Shown: positions 1 to 9,846 of the stretch, piece by piece
Layout: each line of letters begins with the position of its first letter
How positions within the stretch are numbered: position 1 is the first letter of the stretch
Assembly (NCBI GenBank): GCA_003665825.1
Contig: QPFY01000025.1
Span: 62,001 to 126,000, forward strand
Length of the DNA stretch: 64,000 nt
Direction: 5' to 3'
Origin: Microbotryum silenes-acaulis
Taxonomy: Eukaryota > Basidiomycota > Microbotryomycetes > Microbotryales > Microbotryaceae
Program-made: the position numbers and the translations under genes
Notes under the pieces: generated by a model
Databases searched by the model: none
What the model saw: the letters and a program-made list of their open reading frames with translations, nothing else
What the model was told of the DNA's origin: nothing

Positions 1-30
1 ACCGACCCCTCCCGCGGTCGTGATGTTAGC

Positions 31-465
31 ATGCTAGCGGCTAAGCCATTACTCGGTCACAAACCGCCTGTCCTGGGGAGGCTTACGGAGGTAGAAGTCG
101 ATTCCTCGGATCCTCCAACGTCATCCATCCGCCCCTTTGTTGCAACTGCCTCGAGCGACGCTGGTTTGAGCGCGGACTTGGGCACAAGCAGCGCTTTGAC
201 GCGCGCGGGTACCACAAAAGGGGCAAGGCACTGTCGATTATGTGGGCAAACTACTTGTCGACGCAAGGGGTCAAAACTAAGCGATGACGGATCGGTGACT
301 GGGTGTGACGGGGCATGCTTGGACTGCGGGAAGCCTTTTGGGCTGACAGACGAGATGGATCCGAACGACCCACAATCACGAAGGTTCTGTAGAGGACTGA
401 CAAGGGCTGAGATGAATGGCCGAGCTCGGCATCAAAAGAAGTGTCACAACTTTGTAGCTGCATAA
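31..465 (+). CDS. Short cysteine-rich ORF, possible transposase tail relic
   Basis: This 144-residue open frame has no recognisable fold at its N-terminus. Its second half holds a cluster of cysteines (CRLCGQTTC, then CDGACLDCG, then a final C and several H/K residues) that looks like a zinc-knuckle module. Similar C-terminal CxxCG...C modules occur at the ends of some fungal transposon proteins, but I cannot assign a family. There is no visible promoter, partner gene or intron. It may be the 3' end of an element that starts left of the window, or a chance ORF. Confidence 0.22.
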   Translation: MLAAKPLLGHKPPVLGRLTEVEVDSSDPPTSSIRPFVATASSDAGLSADLGTSSALTRAGTTKGARHCRLCGQTTCRRKGSKLSDDGSVTGCDGACLDCGKPFGLTDEMDPNDPQSRRFCRGLTRAEMNGRARHQKKCHNFVAA

Positions 466-504
466 TACCTGCGTAATATGATGTATGTTGTCAAAATGAC
501 TTGT

Positions 505-672
505 TCCGTACCACTTCCTCTCTTTCTCCTTTTTCACCTCCCCCTCCCTCTTCTTCTTCTTTCTCCTTCTTTCTCTTCCCCTCCCTCTTCTCCTTTCCCC
601 CCTTTTTTCTCTTTCCCTCTCCCCCTCTTTTTTTTTTTCCTTTTTTCTTTTCCTCTCCTCCCCTCCACCCCC
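505..672. repeat. Polypyrimidine (C/T) low-complexity tract
   Basis: About 165 bases are almost pure C and T on the plus strand (CTTCTTTCTCC-like runs, and a T9 near 629-637). The long Ser/Pro/Leu/Phe or Lys/Arg/Glu frames that cross it are composition artefacts. I see no gene between 466 and 1148. Confidence 0.85.
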
Positions 673-1148
673 CGACATGGGTACGGGCCCCGTTTTCGGG
701 AGTCGTCGCGCGATTTCTGCGTACATTTTCCAAGCGCTAGTACTTGGAAAAAAGTTGACCTCCAAGCGAAGTCATCTTGCGTCATACATCATGTAGCTTT
801 GAGCGTGATCAGACTTCGACTCACTATGTTCGTCATATCGATCGAGTTTACATAGGGCTAAGGTTTCGCTTGAACGAGTTGACCAAGTTGAAGTTGATAA
901 GACGCCCTTCAACCGTGAAGCGGTTCGGACGGACAGCCCGCAGTGGGAGGATGAGCGCGACGGAGTTTTCCGAGGTCCGCCGTATTTGATGATTTACCTC
1001 AAAAAAGTTCGCCCCGCAAATTGAGCGCAAAACCCGATCAAGTCGTACACCTCGCGGATCGAAACGCCAACAAGGGGACACATCCACTTGAGCGTCTGGC
1101 CATGTTCAAGCCTGACTCTTTGCTTCACTTCCACTTCGTTCGTTCCGA

Positions 1149-1343
1149 GACAGGAAGTGGGATTCAACGTGGAGCTTCGACTCGGAGCACCCCGAGCACT
1201 TGCAAATGATCTTCGACAAGTGGTTAGATTCTCGGTCGGTGATCGTGAAGAGCAACGACGAAGCCTAGTGGATCGGAAGGAATACGCGCTTCACGTGGGG
1301 GCAGCGAAAAAGTCGTCCGAAAGGGTCGAAAGAAGCTCTTCCA
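1149..1343 (+). pseudogene. Decayed coding fragment with an internal stop
   Basis: One plus-strand frame reads like real protein (aromatic-rich, starting DRKWDSTWSFDSEHPEHLQM) but is cut by a TAG at 1266-1268. It then continues in frame (WIGRNTRFTWGQRKSRPKG) to a stop near 1343. No start codon or splice site explains it, and downstream sense continues only after a frameshift. I read this as a gene or transposon remnant converging on DSK2. I do not recognise the family. Confidence 0.3.
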
Positions 1344-1498
1344 TAACCCGGTTGCTGATTTTTCGGAACTCGAGACGGGCTCGTCTGGTGCACGACCGAA
1401 AACAAAAACCCTCCGATGATTGAACTTTATCTAATTCCAACCTCGGAAGGTCAAAACACTGTGCCAGAAAATACAGTAAACAACATTAATGCAGTTGA

Positions 1499-3094
1499 TC
1501 ACGGGTTGGAGAAGAGGTACTCGATCGCGGCTTCGACGTTGCCGCCGCTGGCCAGTAAGGCGCGGATGTTCTTCGATGCGTCGTAGAAGCCCATCCCTTG
1601 CAACTGAGCCAACTGTGTCTGCGCGTGAGTCCAAAACGATCGAATTCAGTTGGGGGTATGCGCGCCTGATTTGGAAATCAAACGGGGTCAACGAACCTGG
1701 AACCGTTCCTCAGGGGGTACGCTGGACTGAGCTGCCCCAGCACCGTTGCCACCAAATCCCATCCCCATCTGCTGCAGTGCTTGCATCTGAGCCATCATCT
1801 GAGCCATATTCGGTTGTCCACCTGCCCCTGCCCCTGCCCCAGCTCCTGCTCCGGCTCCGGCTCCTCCTCCGAACGCGGCAAAGGGGTTGAACGCTCCCGG
1901 TGCGCCAGCTGCTGGTGGTGCTGCAGCGACGTTGTTGGTCGTCGCTGCAGAGTCGGTGGTGGCGGTGACAGACGGTGTCGAAGCCCAAGGGTTGAACAGT
2001 CCTCCCGCCGGTTGACCTTGCTGCCCCTGTGCTTGTGCGGCGGCGCCACTGCCCCACCCGAACGCACCGGGTGGAGGGAATCCACCGGCACCACCGAGGC
2101 CACCTGCACCACCACCGCCCATCATCGAAGCCATCTGTTGCATCGCTTCCGGGTTGGTCAAGAAGGATCGGAACTGCTCGGACTGCATGATCTGTCGCAC
2201 TTGAGGGCCCATCGCTTGCAGTTCGGGGTTGGAAGCGATCTGTCGAGGTGGGCCAACGGCACGTCGTCAGCTTCAGCAATTCGGGGAAGAGCACCCGCGC
2301 AGTGCTACGGTGAGTCACAAGCCGTATTGAGGCGAGAAGCAACGCACAATTTGATCAATGACGGCCGGGTTGGAGAGCAGACTGTTCATCTGTTGCTGCA
2401 CGGCCGGATCTTGCATCGCGGTCTGCATGTAGTTGGGATCGTTGGGGTTGACGCCCATTTCGGCAAAGGGGTTGAAGCCAGCTACTCCAGAGGGGAGTCC
2501 AGTTTGGATCAGTATGATGGGTCCTATATGACCGCTTGCGTAGTCTTTGCTGTACTGACCAAAGTGGCCGGCGTTCTCGGCGTTGAGGAGCGGCGCCAGC
2601 GGGTTACCCATCACCTGCTGCCCGGCGGCAAAGTTGGCCGGCACGCCCGCTGCAGCAGAAGTGCCTGGCGTCCCCGATGGTCCGGTCTTGGGAGCTCCCT
2701 TGACCTGGATTGTGCGATACAGGAAACCGGCCGAACCGAGAACGAATACGACAAGTGGGGCAGCATACATCAGCCACGCGGCAAGGCGAACTCGCAACTG
2801 AAACGTGCACCGCGGCGGAAGACATACGAGATGAATCGAGTGGCCATCCTTGAGCTTGTACTTTTCGAGTTCGTCCTCGTCCTTGAGTACCCTGCCGGAG
2901 TAGATCAAGCGCTGGGAATCGGCGGGAAAGGCGGCTGCTTCGACGGCGATCGCCTGCTTGAGCTCGAGCACGGTCGCACTGGTCGCGATCGACAGCGTCA
3001 GCTTCGTGTCGGATGGGCCCTTGACGTGCACCTTGATCGTCGCCGAGGACGGGTCTGTCGTGGAGGCTGAGGCTGAGACTTGGTCGGAAGACAT
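1499..3094 (-). CDS. DSK2: Dsk2/ubiquilin, UBL-UBA shuttle receptor
   Basis: Proteasome shuttle: in this family the N-terminal ubiquitin-like (UBL) domain docks on the proteasome and the C-terminal UBA domain binds ubiquitin chains. Exons on the minus strand: 3094-2828, 2704-2560, 2481-2348, 2239-1697 and 1612-1499, giving 400 aa. The UBL is at about residues 20-92 (IKVHVKG...[28 protein letters not shown], then VKG after splicing). The middle has STI1-like stretches ([52 protein letters not shown]) and Gly/Ala/Gln-rich linkers. The last exon is a complete UBA ([20 protein letters not shown]...[10 protein letters not shown]). A hydrophobic, membrane-like segment in the unspliced frame lies inside the first intron (2705-2827, GTATGT donor, CAG acceptor). 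The 78-nt intron 2482-2559 has no stop and keeps frame if retained, so a 426-aa form is possible. Confidence 0.93.
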
Positions 3095-4239
3095 CTTACT
3101 GCTGACGGGGCTGGGGGCTGTGGGCTGGTGTCTGCGGTGTGGGTGGAGGTCGAGTGCGGGTGGCGATCGCTCTCGGTGTGGTGAGGGGACAAGGCGCGCC
3201 GACTAGCCAAGCCTCGCCTTGTTCGAGCTTCCTCAGCCAAGCTCCCCCAGTCCAATTAATCGGACTCTGCTCTAGTACCCAAACAAGGAGAAAACAAAGG
3301 ATAGACACCAGACGGAGCAGCACAGGTGGAAAAAGAATAATTATCAATGGGTAGTGGAACTTGGTGTACACAAGACTCATTTTTCGTGACAAAGACTCGG
3401 ACCGGGCTGTTGATCGTCAAAGATGCCTGTCATTACATCTCGACCTAAGGAAACACCCTGTGACGCGTACTTCCGAGGTGAAGGTGGAGGTGGATGACGC
3501 AAGCAAGAGGAGGCGGTGGGATCAAGGCGAGGTTGACGGTGGGGATCAAGGTCAAAGAAGAGCAGCATGTAAAAAGGGTACGCGAGTCCGAAAGACACCC
3601 TCACGTCCAAGAGGGATGCCATTTGCTCGAAATCATCGTCAAAGAGCTCGATATCCGGATCGTCTAGATACATCTCGTCGAAGCTAGCTGAAGCGAGAAC
3701 GTAGGACAATGACGATGATGGCACAGACGACGCGACGCGGCGGGGGAGGCAAGAGACGGCGCACCATAGCAGAAAAACCCACCCTGAAATGGGATGATCC
3801 CATTTGAAATCGCTGTGGGATTGCGCGCCGCGATTTGAAATGCATTTGGGATCGCTGCGCCGCTGCACTCCAACTGAATCAATCATCGTTCATCTCCCTC
3901 GAATGGACCGTGACCCCCCTCGCCTCCAAGTCCTCGACGATCTGTTCGGGCAGTTGACCCATCACCCTGAGCCGCAGACCAGAACGAGGTTGGTCAGTAC
4001 GGGCGGGGACGCTATCCCGTCGGGCGCTTGAGGTTGAGAGCAGACCTGACTGCGTATACCCCCGGGGAGTGTTTGTCTGTTGTCATCGAAAAGGTCATCT
4101 TATTCTGGTCAGCTGCTCATTGCGCATGCACACCGGAGCTCGTCCGAGCTTTCACAACCTCCCCTCACGTCATCGGGTGGGAGACGCACCATTCCTCTGC
4201 CATTTGGCTTAGGTGAGAGAAACAAGCGGCTCAATCTCG
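3095..4239. other. Intergenic, no firm gene
   Basis: A 169-aa minus-strand frame at 3377-3886 has no recognisable features. Around 3890-3985 a minus-strand stretch reads VMGQLPEQIVEDLEARGVTV and then HSREMNDD before a stop, preceded by a plausible branch point and acceptor. It looks like the 3' exon of a lost gene, but I could not join it to a convincing upstream exon. Confidence 0.3.
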
Positions 4240-4690
4240 GCATATTTCTTGACGGTGACTGCCCATAGCCTGGCTGTTTGCATCGCGACTGCGAGCCTTG
4301 AGCCCCAGCAAAATCTTACCGTATGCAATTTGAGCTCCTTTTGACGGTGCGTCGAAACCCGTGTCCTGTATCCTTGCGCTGCACACGCTTTTATCGGGAT
4401 CGCAGGGGAACCATGAGTACCAAGCCTATTTTTTTTCTGTCAACCTGAAATTGACGGAGACTCGGGCAGGCAGACTGAACGGACGGAGTGTGTTCTGACC
4501 GTGTTAGGCGTTCCCCATGGCCCCAAACCCATTTATCGTACCTGATCACACCACCTGGCTTTCGTCGATCTTGATGCTCGGGACGGAGGTCCTTGTGTAC
4601 TCAGCTCCGCGAGTTCGTGCTCAAGCTCCTCGTCATCCAAGACCTGGTCGCTCACGCGCGAGCCATTCTCCTACATCCAGTCTATAATTT
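4240..4690 (-). pseudogene. Decayed partial copy of the neighbouring GT-like gene
   Basis: Two blocks resemble the 5' end of the intact gene at 4772-6930, in the same order and orientation. Positions 4262-4380 match about 6518-6632 (the exon encoding the membrane anchor) and 4610-4685 match about 6863-6935 (the first exon). By eye the blocks are roughly two thirds to three quarters identical. No open frame survives. This is a truncated tandem duplicate lying just beyond the 3' end of the parent gene. Confidence 0.6.
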
Positions 4691-4771
4691 TGTACAACTT
4701 CGAATCGAAAAATAACACAAGTCTGACAGACCACCTTATCCACTAGCCAGCATCGAGGATTTGACTGCGCT

Positions 4772-6930
4772 TCAAGTTACTTCTAGACGAGCCCAGGACC
4801 CGTCCGGGAACGTTGAAGCGAACCAAGGTGTGTCCAGTGCTCGACTGTGAAAAGGAACGAAATGTGATGAGTACAAGAAGAGCAGCGAATGAGCGACGAT
4901 CGACTGACATCCGGCCTCCTACATATTCGCCGGATGTAGAATGCTTGGGACCCAACAACGCCTCGGAGCCAGCAAGTCTGTGGTACAAAGTGCCGAGTTG
5001 AGCGTTCCAGCGCTACGCAACAAACATTCACGCTCGCCCCTGAGCGTGCGCTAACACACTCACAGCGCGACCAGTCGACCGAGGTTGCTCCCCATCGTCA
5101 CGACCGTGGCGTCCGTCTCTCTCGCCGCGAGAATAATGTCCCGAACGACCGTACGCGCACTGGCCACGCGAGTCTTCAAGGGCAGATTATCGAACGTCCA
5201 TTGACTGAACGACGAGCCGGGAGAAACATTTATCCCCGGTGTCCGATCGAATTCGAAAGGGGCGGCGATCGAATTTCGCGCCATGTTGCCTAAGGCGTCG
5301 TCCTCTATTGTGAGGAGGATGGCACGTGGTCGCGCGTTGTCGATCGAGAAGCGACGAGCGGTTGGGGAAAGGGGGTAGCAGGTCTCTTTTCGGACGGATG
5401 GACACCCGATCAAGCGATCGTAGAGGGCGTGCATGACCTCCAGATGCGCGGTCAAGTTCCCGCTGCGAGAGGATTGGCCACGTCGGGGGTAAGCGATCGG
5501 GCACCCCTGGCTGCGGACAGAAGGGCCGCTCGGCGACTCACAACGTGTTTTCAATGAAACGTGTACTTGACCTATATTCGCGAACCTTGTCGCCTAATCG
5601 AACTTCCACCGCAAACGTCGGCCGTTTACCCCCGATGCCCATCAGCGTCTTTACCCTTTCCACATCTTCGAGAATCTCCGGCACGGGCTTGAACATGGTG
5701 TGAAACAGCTGGGCGTACTCTTCAAAGGCAGGGATCAACGGTGCTGGAAGAGTGTCAGAAGCCGGTAATACGCTCGGCTTTGGGTCGCGACCGAGCATCA
5801 AGCGTTGCACGCGCTGCAATCCGTCCTTCTCGCGATCGAAGAAGAGCTCTTGGTCCATGTCGTCCATCTGTGGCAAGTCGCCCACGCCAACTCTGATGCG
5901 AGGGGCTGTTTTCCATCCCCTTTCCCGTATCCCAGTGGTTTGTTGTAGATCATACCAGTCCGATGGGGGAACGCAATCGATCGTATAGGGCTCAAGATAG
6001 TACTCCAAGCGCCCGTACGGCCTTCAAAGGAGCATCGGGTCCGTCGGGTCAGCAAAACCGGGGTGCCGTGGGATTCCGCCTCGAGCCGTCGACAGGGTTC
6101 TCACCAGGAATTATTGTCGGCCAACACAATGATACCGAGCTTTCGAGCATACATGGTCGCTCGAAGCTGCAGAGACAGGTACGAACAACGCTCGGGTGTA
6201 AGTACCCTCCGATCGCCTTACGCGGGTTGTCCAACTGGCGTTTCACATGAGACCGACGTACCAGAAGGCCCACGTTCGCACCCCACCCCGCATCAAACAG
6301 GGGCAGGAGGATGAACTGTCCGCATTTTGGAAGGCGACTGGCGTCCTCTGAAAGTCGCCATACCGGCTCGTGTGGATCTGAAGGTTCCTTCACGACGATG
6401 CTCGATTCGTCGAAGGGGGCCGGAGGGATGCGCACCACCACCGACGCTGGGTACACGTCCTCGATAGGTCCAGGCATGACGAGCTGGTTTGTATCCGCTT
6501 GCTTCGCTGTGGCTGACGACAGCCTGGCCGTTTGCACCGCGAGTGCGAGCGTGAGCCCGAGCACCAGCGTGACGAACGCAACTTGAGCTCCTCTTGACGG
6601 CGCATCGAAGACCCGGTGGCCTATGCCCTGACAATCCACCCGCTCCTGTTGCGACAGAAGAAGATTTGATGAGGATTACCCATCCCGACCGCGATCCTCA
6701 ACGAAGAGGTCCCGTAGACACGGATTGACTGTGGCACTCACTGGGGGAGTTAAGTGCGTCCGATCCCCCATCCATCGAGCCGCTAAAACATCGCGCACGC
6801 GAACATACCAACGCGCCATCGTCGATCGGGATAGTGCGTACGCAGTCCCTCGCATCTTCGGTTCCGCGAGACACTCGAGCTCATCATCATTCAAGACCTC
6901 GTCGCTCATACGCGAACCATTCTCCTCCAT
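4772..6930 (-). CDS. Type II membrane protein, glycosyltransferase-like (fucosyltransferase-type fold suspected)
   Basis: Seven exons on the minus strand: 6930-6742, 6645-6262, 6166-6105, 6021-5572, 5510-5064, 4977-4909 and 4844-4772. Total 1674 nt, 557 aa, all phases consistent. A cytosolic acidic tail is followed by one membrane span (VAFVTLVLGLTLALAV, about residues 80-100), so the topology is type II as in Golgi enzymes. Spliced motifs include GWGANVGLLLRATMYARKLG, then LADNNSWPYGRLEYYLEP and CVPPSDWYD. Near the C-terminus come TMGSNLGRLVALLAG and GGRIRALDTPWF. The GSN-x-GRL block near the end recalls the donor-binding region of GT23-type alpha-1,6-fucosyltransferases, and the whole layout matches uncharacterised basidiomycete proteins of that type as I remember them. 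Enzyme activity is inferred. An upstream in-frame ATG at 6987 would add 19 residues. The intron at 5511-5571 has the weakest donor (GTCAAG). Confidence 0.6.
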
Positions 6931-6987
6931 CTCAAGGCGTACAAAACCATCGCTGCCGCCTCCGCCCGAACAGTGCGCCGTATGCAT

Positions 6988-7689
6988 TGGGCTCTCCTGG
7001 GGAGTGACCAGCACCGATCGACAGGAGCAAGCGCAAGGTTCTTGACTTCGGGATCGGCGTGGGATGGAGTGTTGAACCCTGAACCAATACGTCGCAGAGG
7101 CGATAGACGGTGCGGCCAAGTGAGTTTTCCTTTTAGAAGTAGCGACGCAGAAGGAGGAACCAAAGAGCACAAGCGCGAGAAGTAGTGAAGCAAATGGAAG
7201 AAACACCGAGCGAGACCGTGCGCAAGCGCACAGCCCGAACGCTTGTGAAACGCGCCACGCGCGGGTGGAGCTGGGGACCGGCTGGCGTCTGTCACGTGAT
7301 GCGGTGCGCCGGCGGTGTCACTGTCATTCCGGCAGCGGACGAGCGGCATTAGGGGCTGAACAACAAATCACACCCTGTAAAGAAACCCGCGCCACTCCCT
7401 CTAACATTTTCTTTTTCCCTCCCACTATCATCGATTTTTAGTGACACTCACTCAAGGAGAAACCCTCGCCACTATGCCCCGGTCCCACGGTCGCCAAGGA
7501 GGGCCATCGCAACCTCGCCAAGTCTTGGGCGCGTGGGAAGCGCCGTACCATGAGGGCTCGAGAGGGCTCGAGCACCCCCGCTGCTGGGCGCTCCCGCTCC
7601 GATCAACAGAATCAGCCCCCCGCGCGTCATGACAACAACCCACGAGATCTTGGCATTGCGACACGTATATGAGCCCGCCGCGCAGCTGT
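6988..7689. other. Intergenic, no gene seen
   Basis: Several frames cross this stretch, but none has a recognisable domain, signal peptide or convincing splice structure. The 5' leader and promoter of the GT-like gene on the minus strand should lie here. Confidence 0.5.
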
Positions 7690-9158
7690 GCAGAACGGGC
7701 AGCGTGGTCAGCGCGATGGCCGACCCGACGCTGAGCTCGCCCCACCACCACCTCCTCCGCAAAGGCGCGTGCGCCGGGCTCGAATCGCGCTCAAACTCCT
7801 CAAGCCCCACGTTTCGATCCGCGACGACCTCGGCCCCCAGACGGCCGTGTGCACCCACTGCAAGGCTCGACACTGCGAAAGGATGTAGTCGACCGGACAC
7901 TTCAGCACGTGCTGCTCGCAGGGCAAGGTGTAGCTGCCTCCCCCTCCCCAGCCCAATCCCAAGTATCGAAATCTACTTGAAGGCTCGGATAGCGGTCAGT
8001 TGCTCCGTCCAACAACATGCGTCTGCAGTAGGCCCACATGCTGAACTGTGCGACCCACCTACACAGAAGCTAAAGCATTCCTTGAAAACGCCCGGTCGTA
8101 CAACAACGCGCTGTCTTTCACTTCGCTTGCTGCTCACTTCGACCAGACACGACTGGGCACTTTAGGACCCCCCGTGTTTCGCGTGTTCGGTCGCCTCTAT
8201 CATCGACTCGGTGCCCTGATCCCTGCCGTGAATCAACGCTCAGCCTTTGCTCAGACATGGCTCATCGACCCGGCCGAGGCCACCGACACTCGACTTGGAC
8301 CCGACAGCGCAGACAGTCGCATACAAAGATCTACGTTGACCAAGCTCGAGTCCAAATTGCGTACCGACAATCGCTTTGTGAGGGAGTTTGCATTGGCCAA
8401 AGCTCGCGCAGGTTGGGATAGGGCCAAATAGTGGATCCTGCGCCTCTGTATACCACTAGGCCGAGGCCGAGGAAGATGGCTTCCACCCCAACATTCCTCT
8501 TTGTGCGTTCAACCAAGTTGGGCCACTCTTTGCCAAAAGACCGCGACGAGGAGGAAGGGGACGAAGAGAATGGTGATGGTGAACGTAAGCGTCTCTGGCT
8601 CCTTCTCGGGTGTTCCATTCTGTTAAGGCGTGAGCACAGACTGATATTGAATGTTTGAACACCTAGGACGAAGGTCAAGTAAAGGGGGCCGAGGTGGCGA
8701 GCCTCGCGTTCACAATTCCTTTGCGTACTATTTGCACAAACGCGACGAGCCCGCATGGCACTCAACATCCCTTCCCCGCGTTCGTGATCGAAGGATACTC
8801 CCAGGTTGAGACCGATCGACTCAACTACATCCAATTGCATCAAGAAAACCTACGCCTCACCACGACCCAAGGCATCAACGGCTTGACCCCGGACCAAATT
8901 GGACGCTCGATGACCTTGGGCTCGACGTTCAAGAATAGACCGCGCGACATCATGCAGCGATACCAGGATGCGATGGCGTGCGTTGTCAAACTTGGAAAGC
9001 CTCTGCTGCTCATCACGATGACGTGCGACCCCGAATCACCGGAAATCAAGGCTGTACTGGGGCCGAACGACAAAGCATGCAACCGTCCGGATCTCATTGC
9101 ACGAGTGTTTGAAGCCCAAGTCCGGCAACAAGCGACTTGCAGGCTGTTTCGGCGATGA
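7690..9158 (+). mobile_element. Helitron remnant (Helitron_like_N region), broken
   Basis: Three plus-strand blocks match the N-terminal half of Helitron Rep/helicase proteins. Block 1 (about 7820-7940) holds a zinc motif, CTHCKARHC and then STGHFSTCCSQGKV in the same frame after a stop. Block 2 (8048-8431) reads YNNALSFTSLAAHFDQTRLG, then VFGRLYHRLGALIP and RSAFAQTWLIDPAEATD. Block 3 (8694-9158) reads DRLNYIQLHQENL, GSTFKNRPRDIMQRYQDAMA, VVKLGKPLLLITMTCDPESP and RPDLIARVFEAQV. Stops and frame changes separate the blocks. The Rep tyrosine motif and the helicase domain are absent, so this copy cannot move itself. Confidence in the family is high; the element ends are not defined. Confidence 0.85.
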
Positions 9159-9846
9159 ATGTAGGATGAATGGATTACGCTTCTTTGCTGTGCTTCGTAT
9201 TGGGTTTTTTCTAACCTCTGTGCTGAAATCATGTAGACTGTTCAATTATCCTGCTATTTGAATTACATCTTCCCGTTAATTTAACGAGTTCCCACTGGTT
9301 CTGTTGAAGTAACTTACTCTTGCCTTAAATCCGCACTACGCGCGTCTCTACTTTGTATTAGTCGCGCGCGCTATTCGCGTCTTTGCTTCCTCTTCTTCAC
9401 TTGATTACAAACTCATTGGCTCGTCCCTGCCGCCAACTCGTTCAGCACATCGCTGTTCAGTTTCAATATATTCCATAGAGACTCGAGAAAGAATGGATGG
9501 GGAAGAACAAGCACTGGAGTTCCACTCACGCAGTTCGCCTTCCTCTCCCTTCTCCCTTCTCCCTCCTTCCCCCTTAAAACCCACTCTACCTTCCCCTCTC
9601 AAGTTATGGGTCCGTAGGTTTATTCCTGGAAATGGCTCAGCCCCATCATTTAGTATCTCGATGGTCGCACAGATGATTCGGAAGAAGAAAGCCCAAAAGA
9701 TCCATTGCGTATAAGAAAGCACAGGCCGAGATACGAATGGCAACAAAGTTCTAAAGATAGATACCAAGAATGATATGAAAAACGAGCCTTCCGCCTTCGG
9801 CTCCTACCAAGTTGGCGTCACCCTCTCACGCTGTCCCTCTACAAGC
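9159..9846. other. Intergenic, AT-richer than surroundings
   Basis: No gene is visible. A TCTCTACTTTGTATTAG motif at about 9344-9360 resembles the 5' terminal sequence of many Helitrons but sits downstream of the remnant. The 3' UTR of the minus-strand cysteine-rich gene should end in this interval. Confidence 0.4.

Noticed and set aside
376..785. Lys/Arg/Glu-rich and Ser/Phe-rich frames over the pyrimidine tract
   Set aside because: They are simple consequences of a C/T-rich strand and its complement and show no protein signature.
2705..2827. An apparent membrane span in Dsk2 ([20 protein letters not shown])
   Set aside because: It lies between a perfect GTATGT donor and a CAG acceptor. 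Splicing restores the family junction HL-VKG, so it is intron read-through.
1781..3070. A 429-aa plus-strand frame over DSK2
   Set aside because: It is antisense to well-supported UBL/UBA exons, has no domain, and is Arg/Cys/Ser-rich from mirror composition.
5511..5541. A 31-nt intron using the GTGAGT at 5541 in the GT-like gene
   Set aside because: It is too short for a fungal spliceosomal intron. The donor at 5571 gives 61 nt and the same downstream frame.
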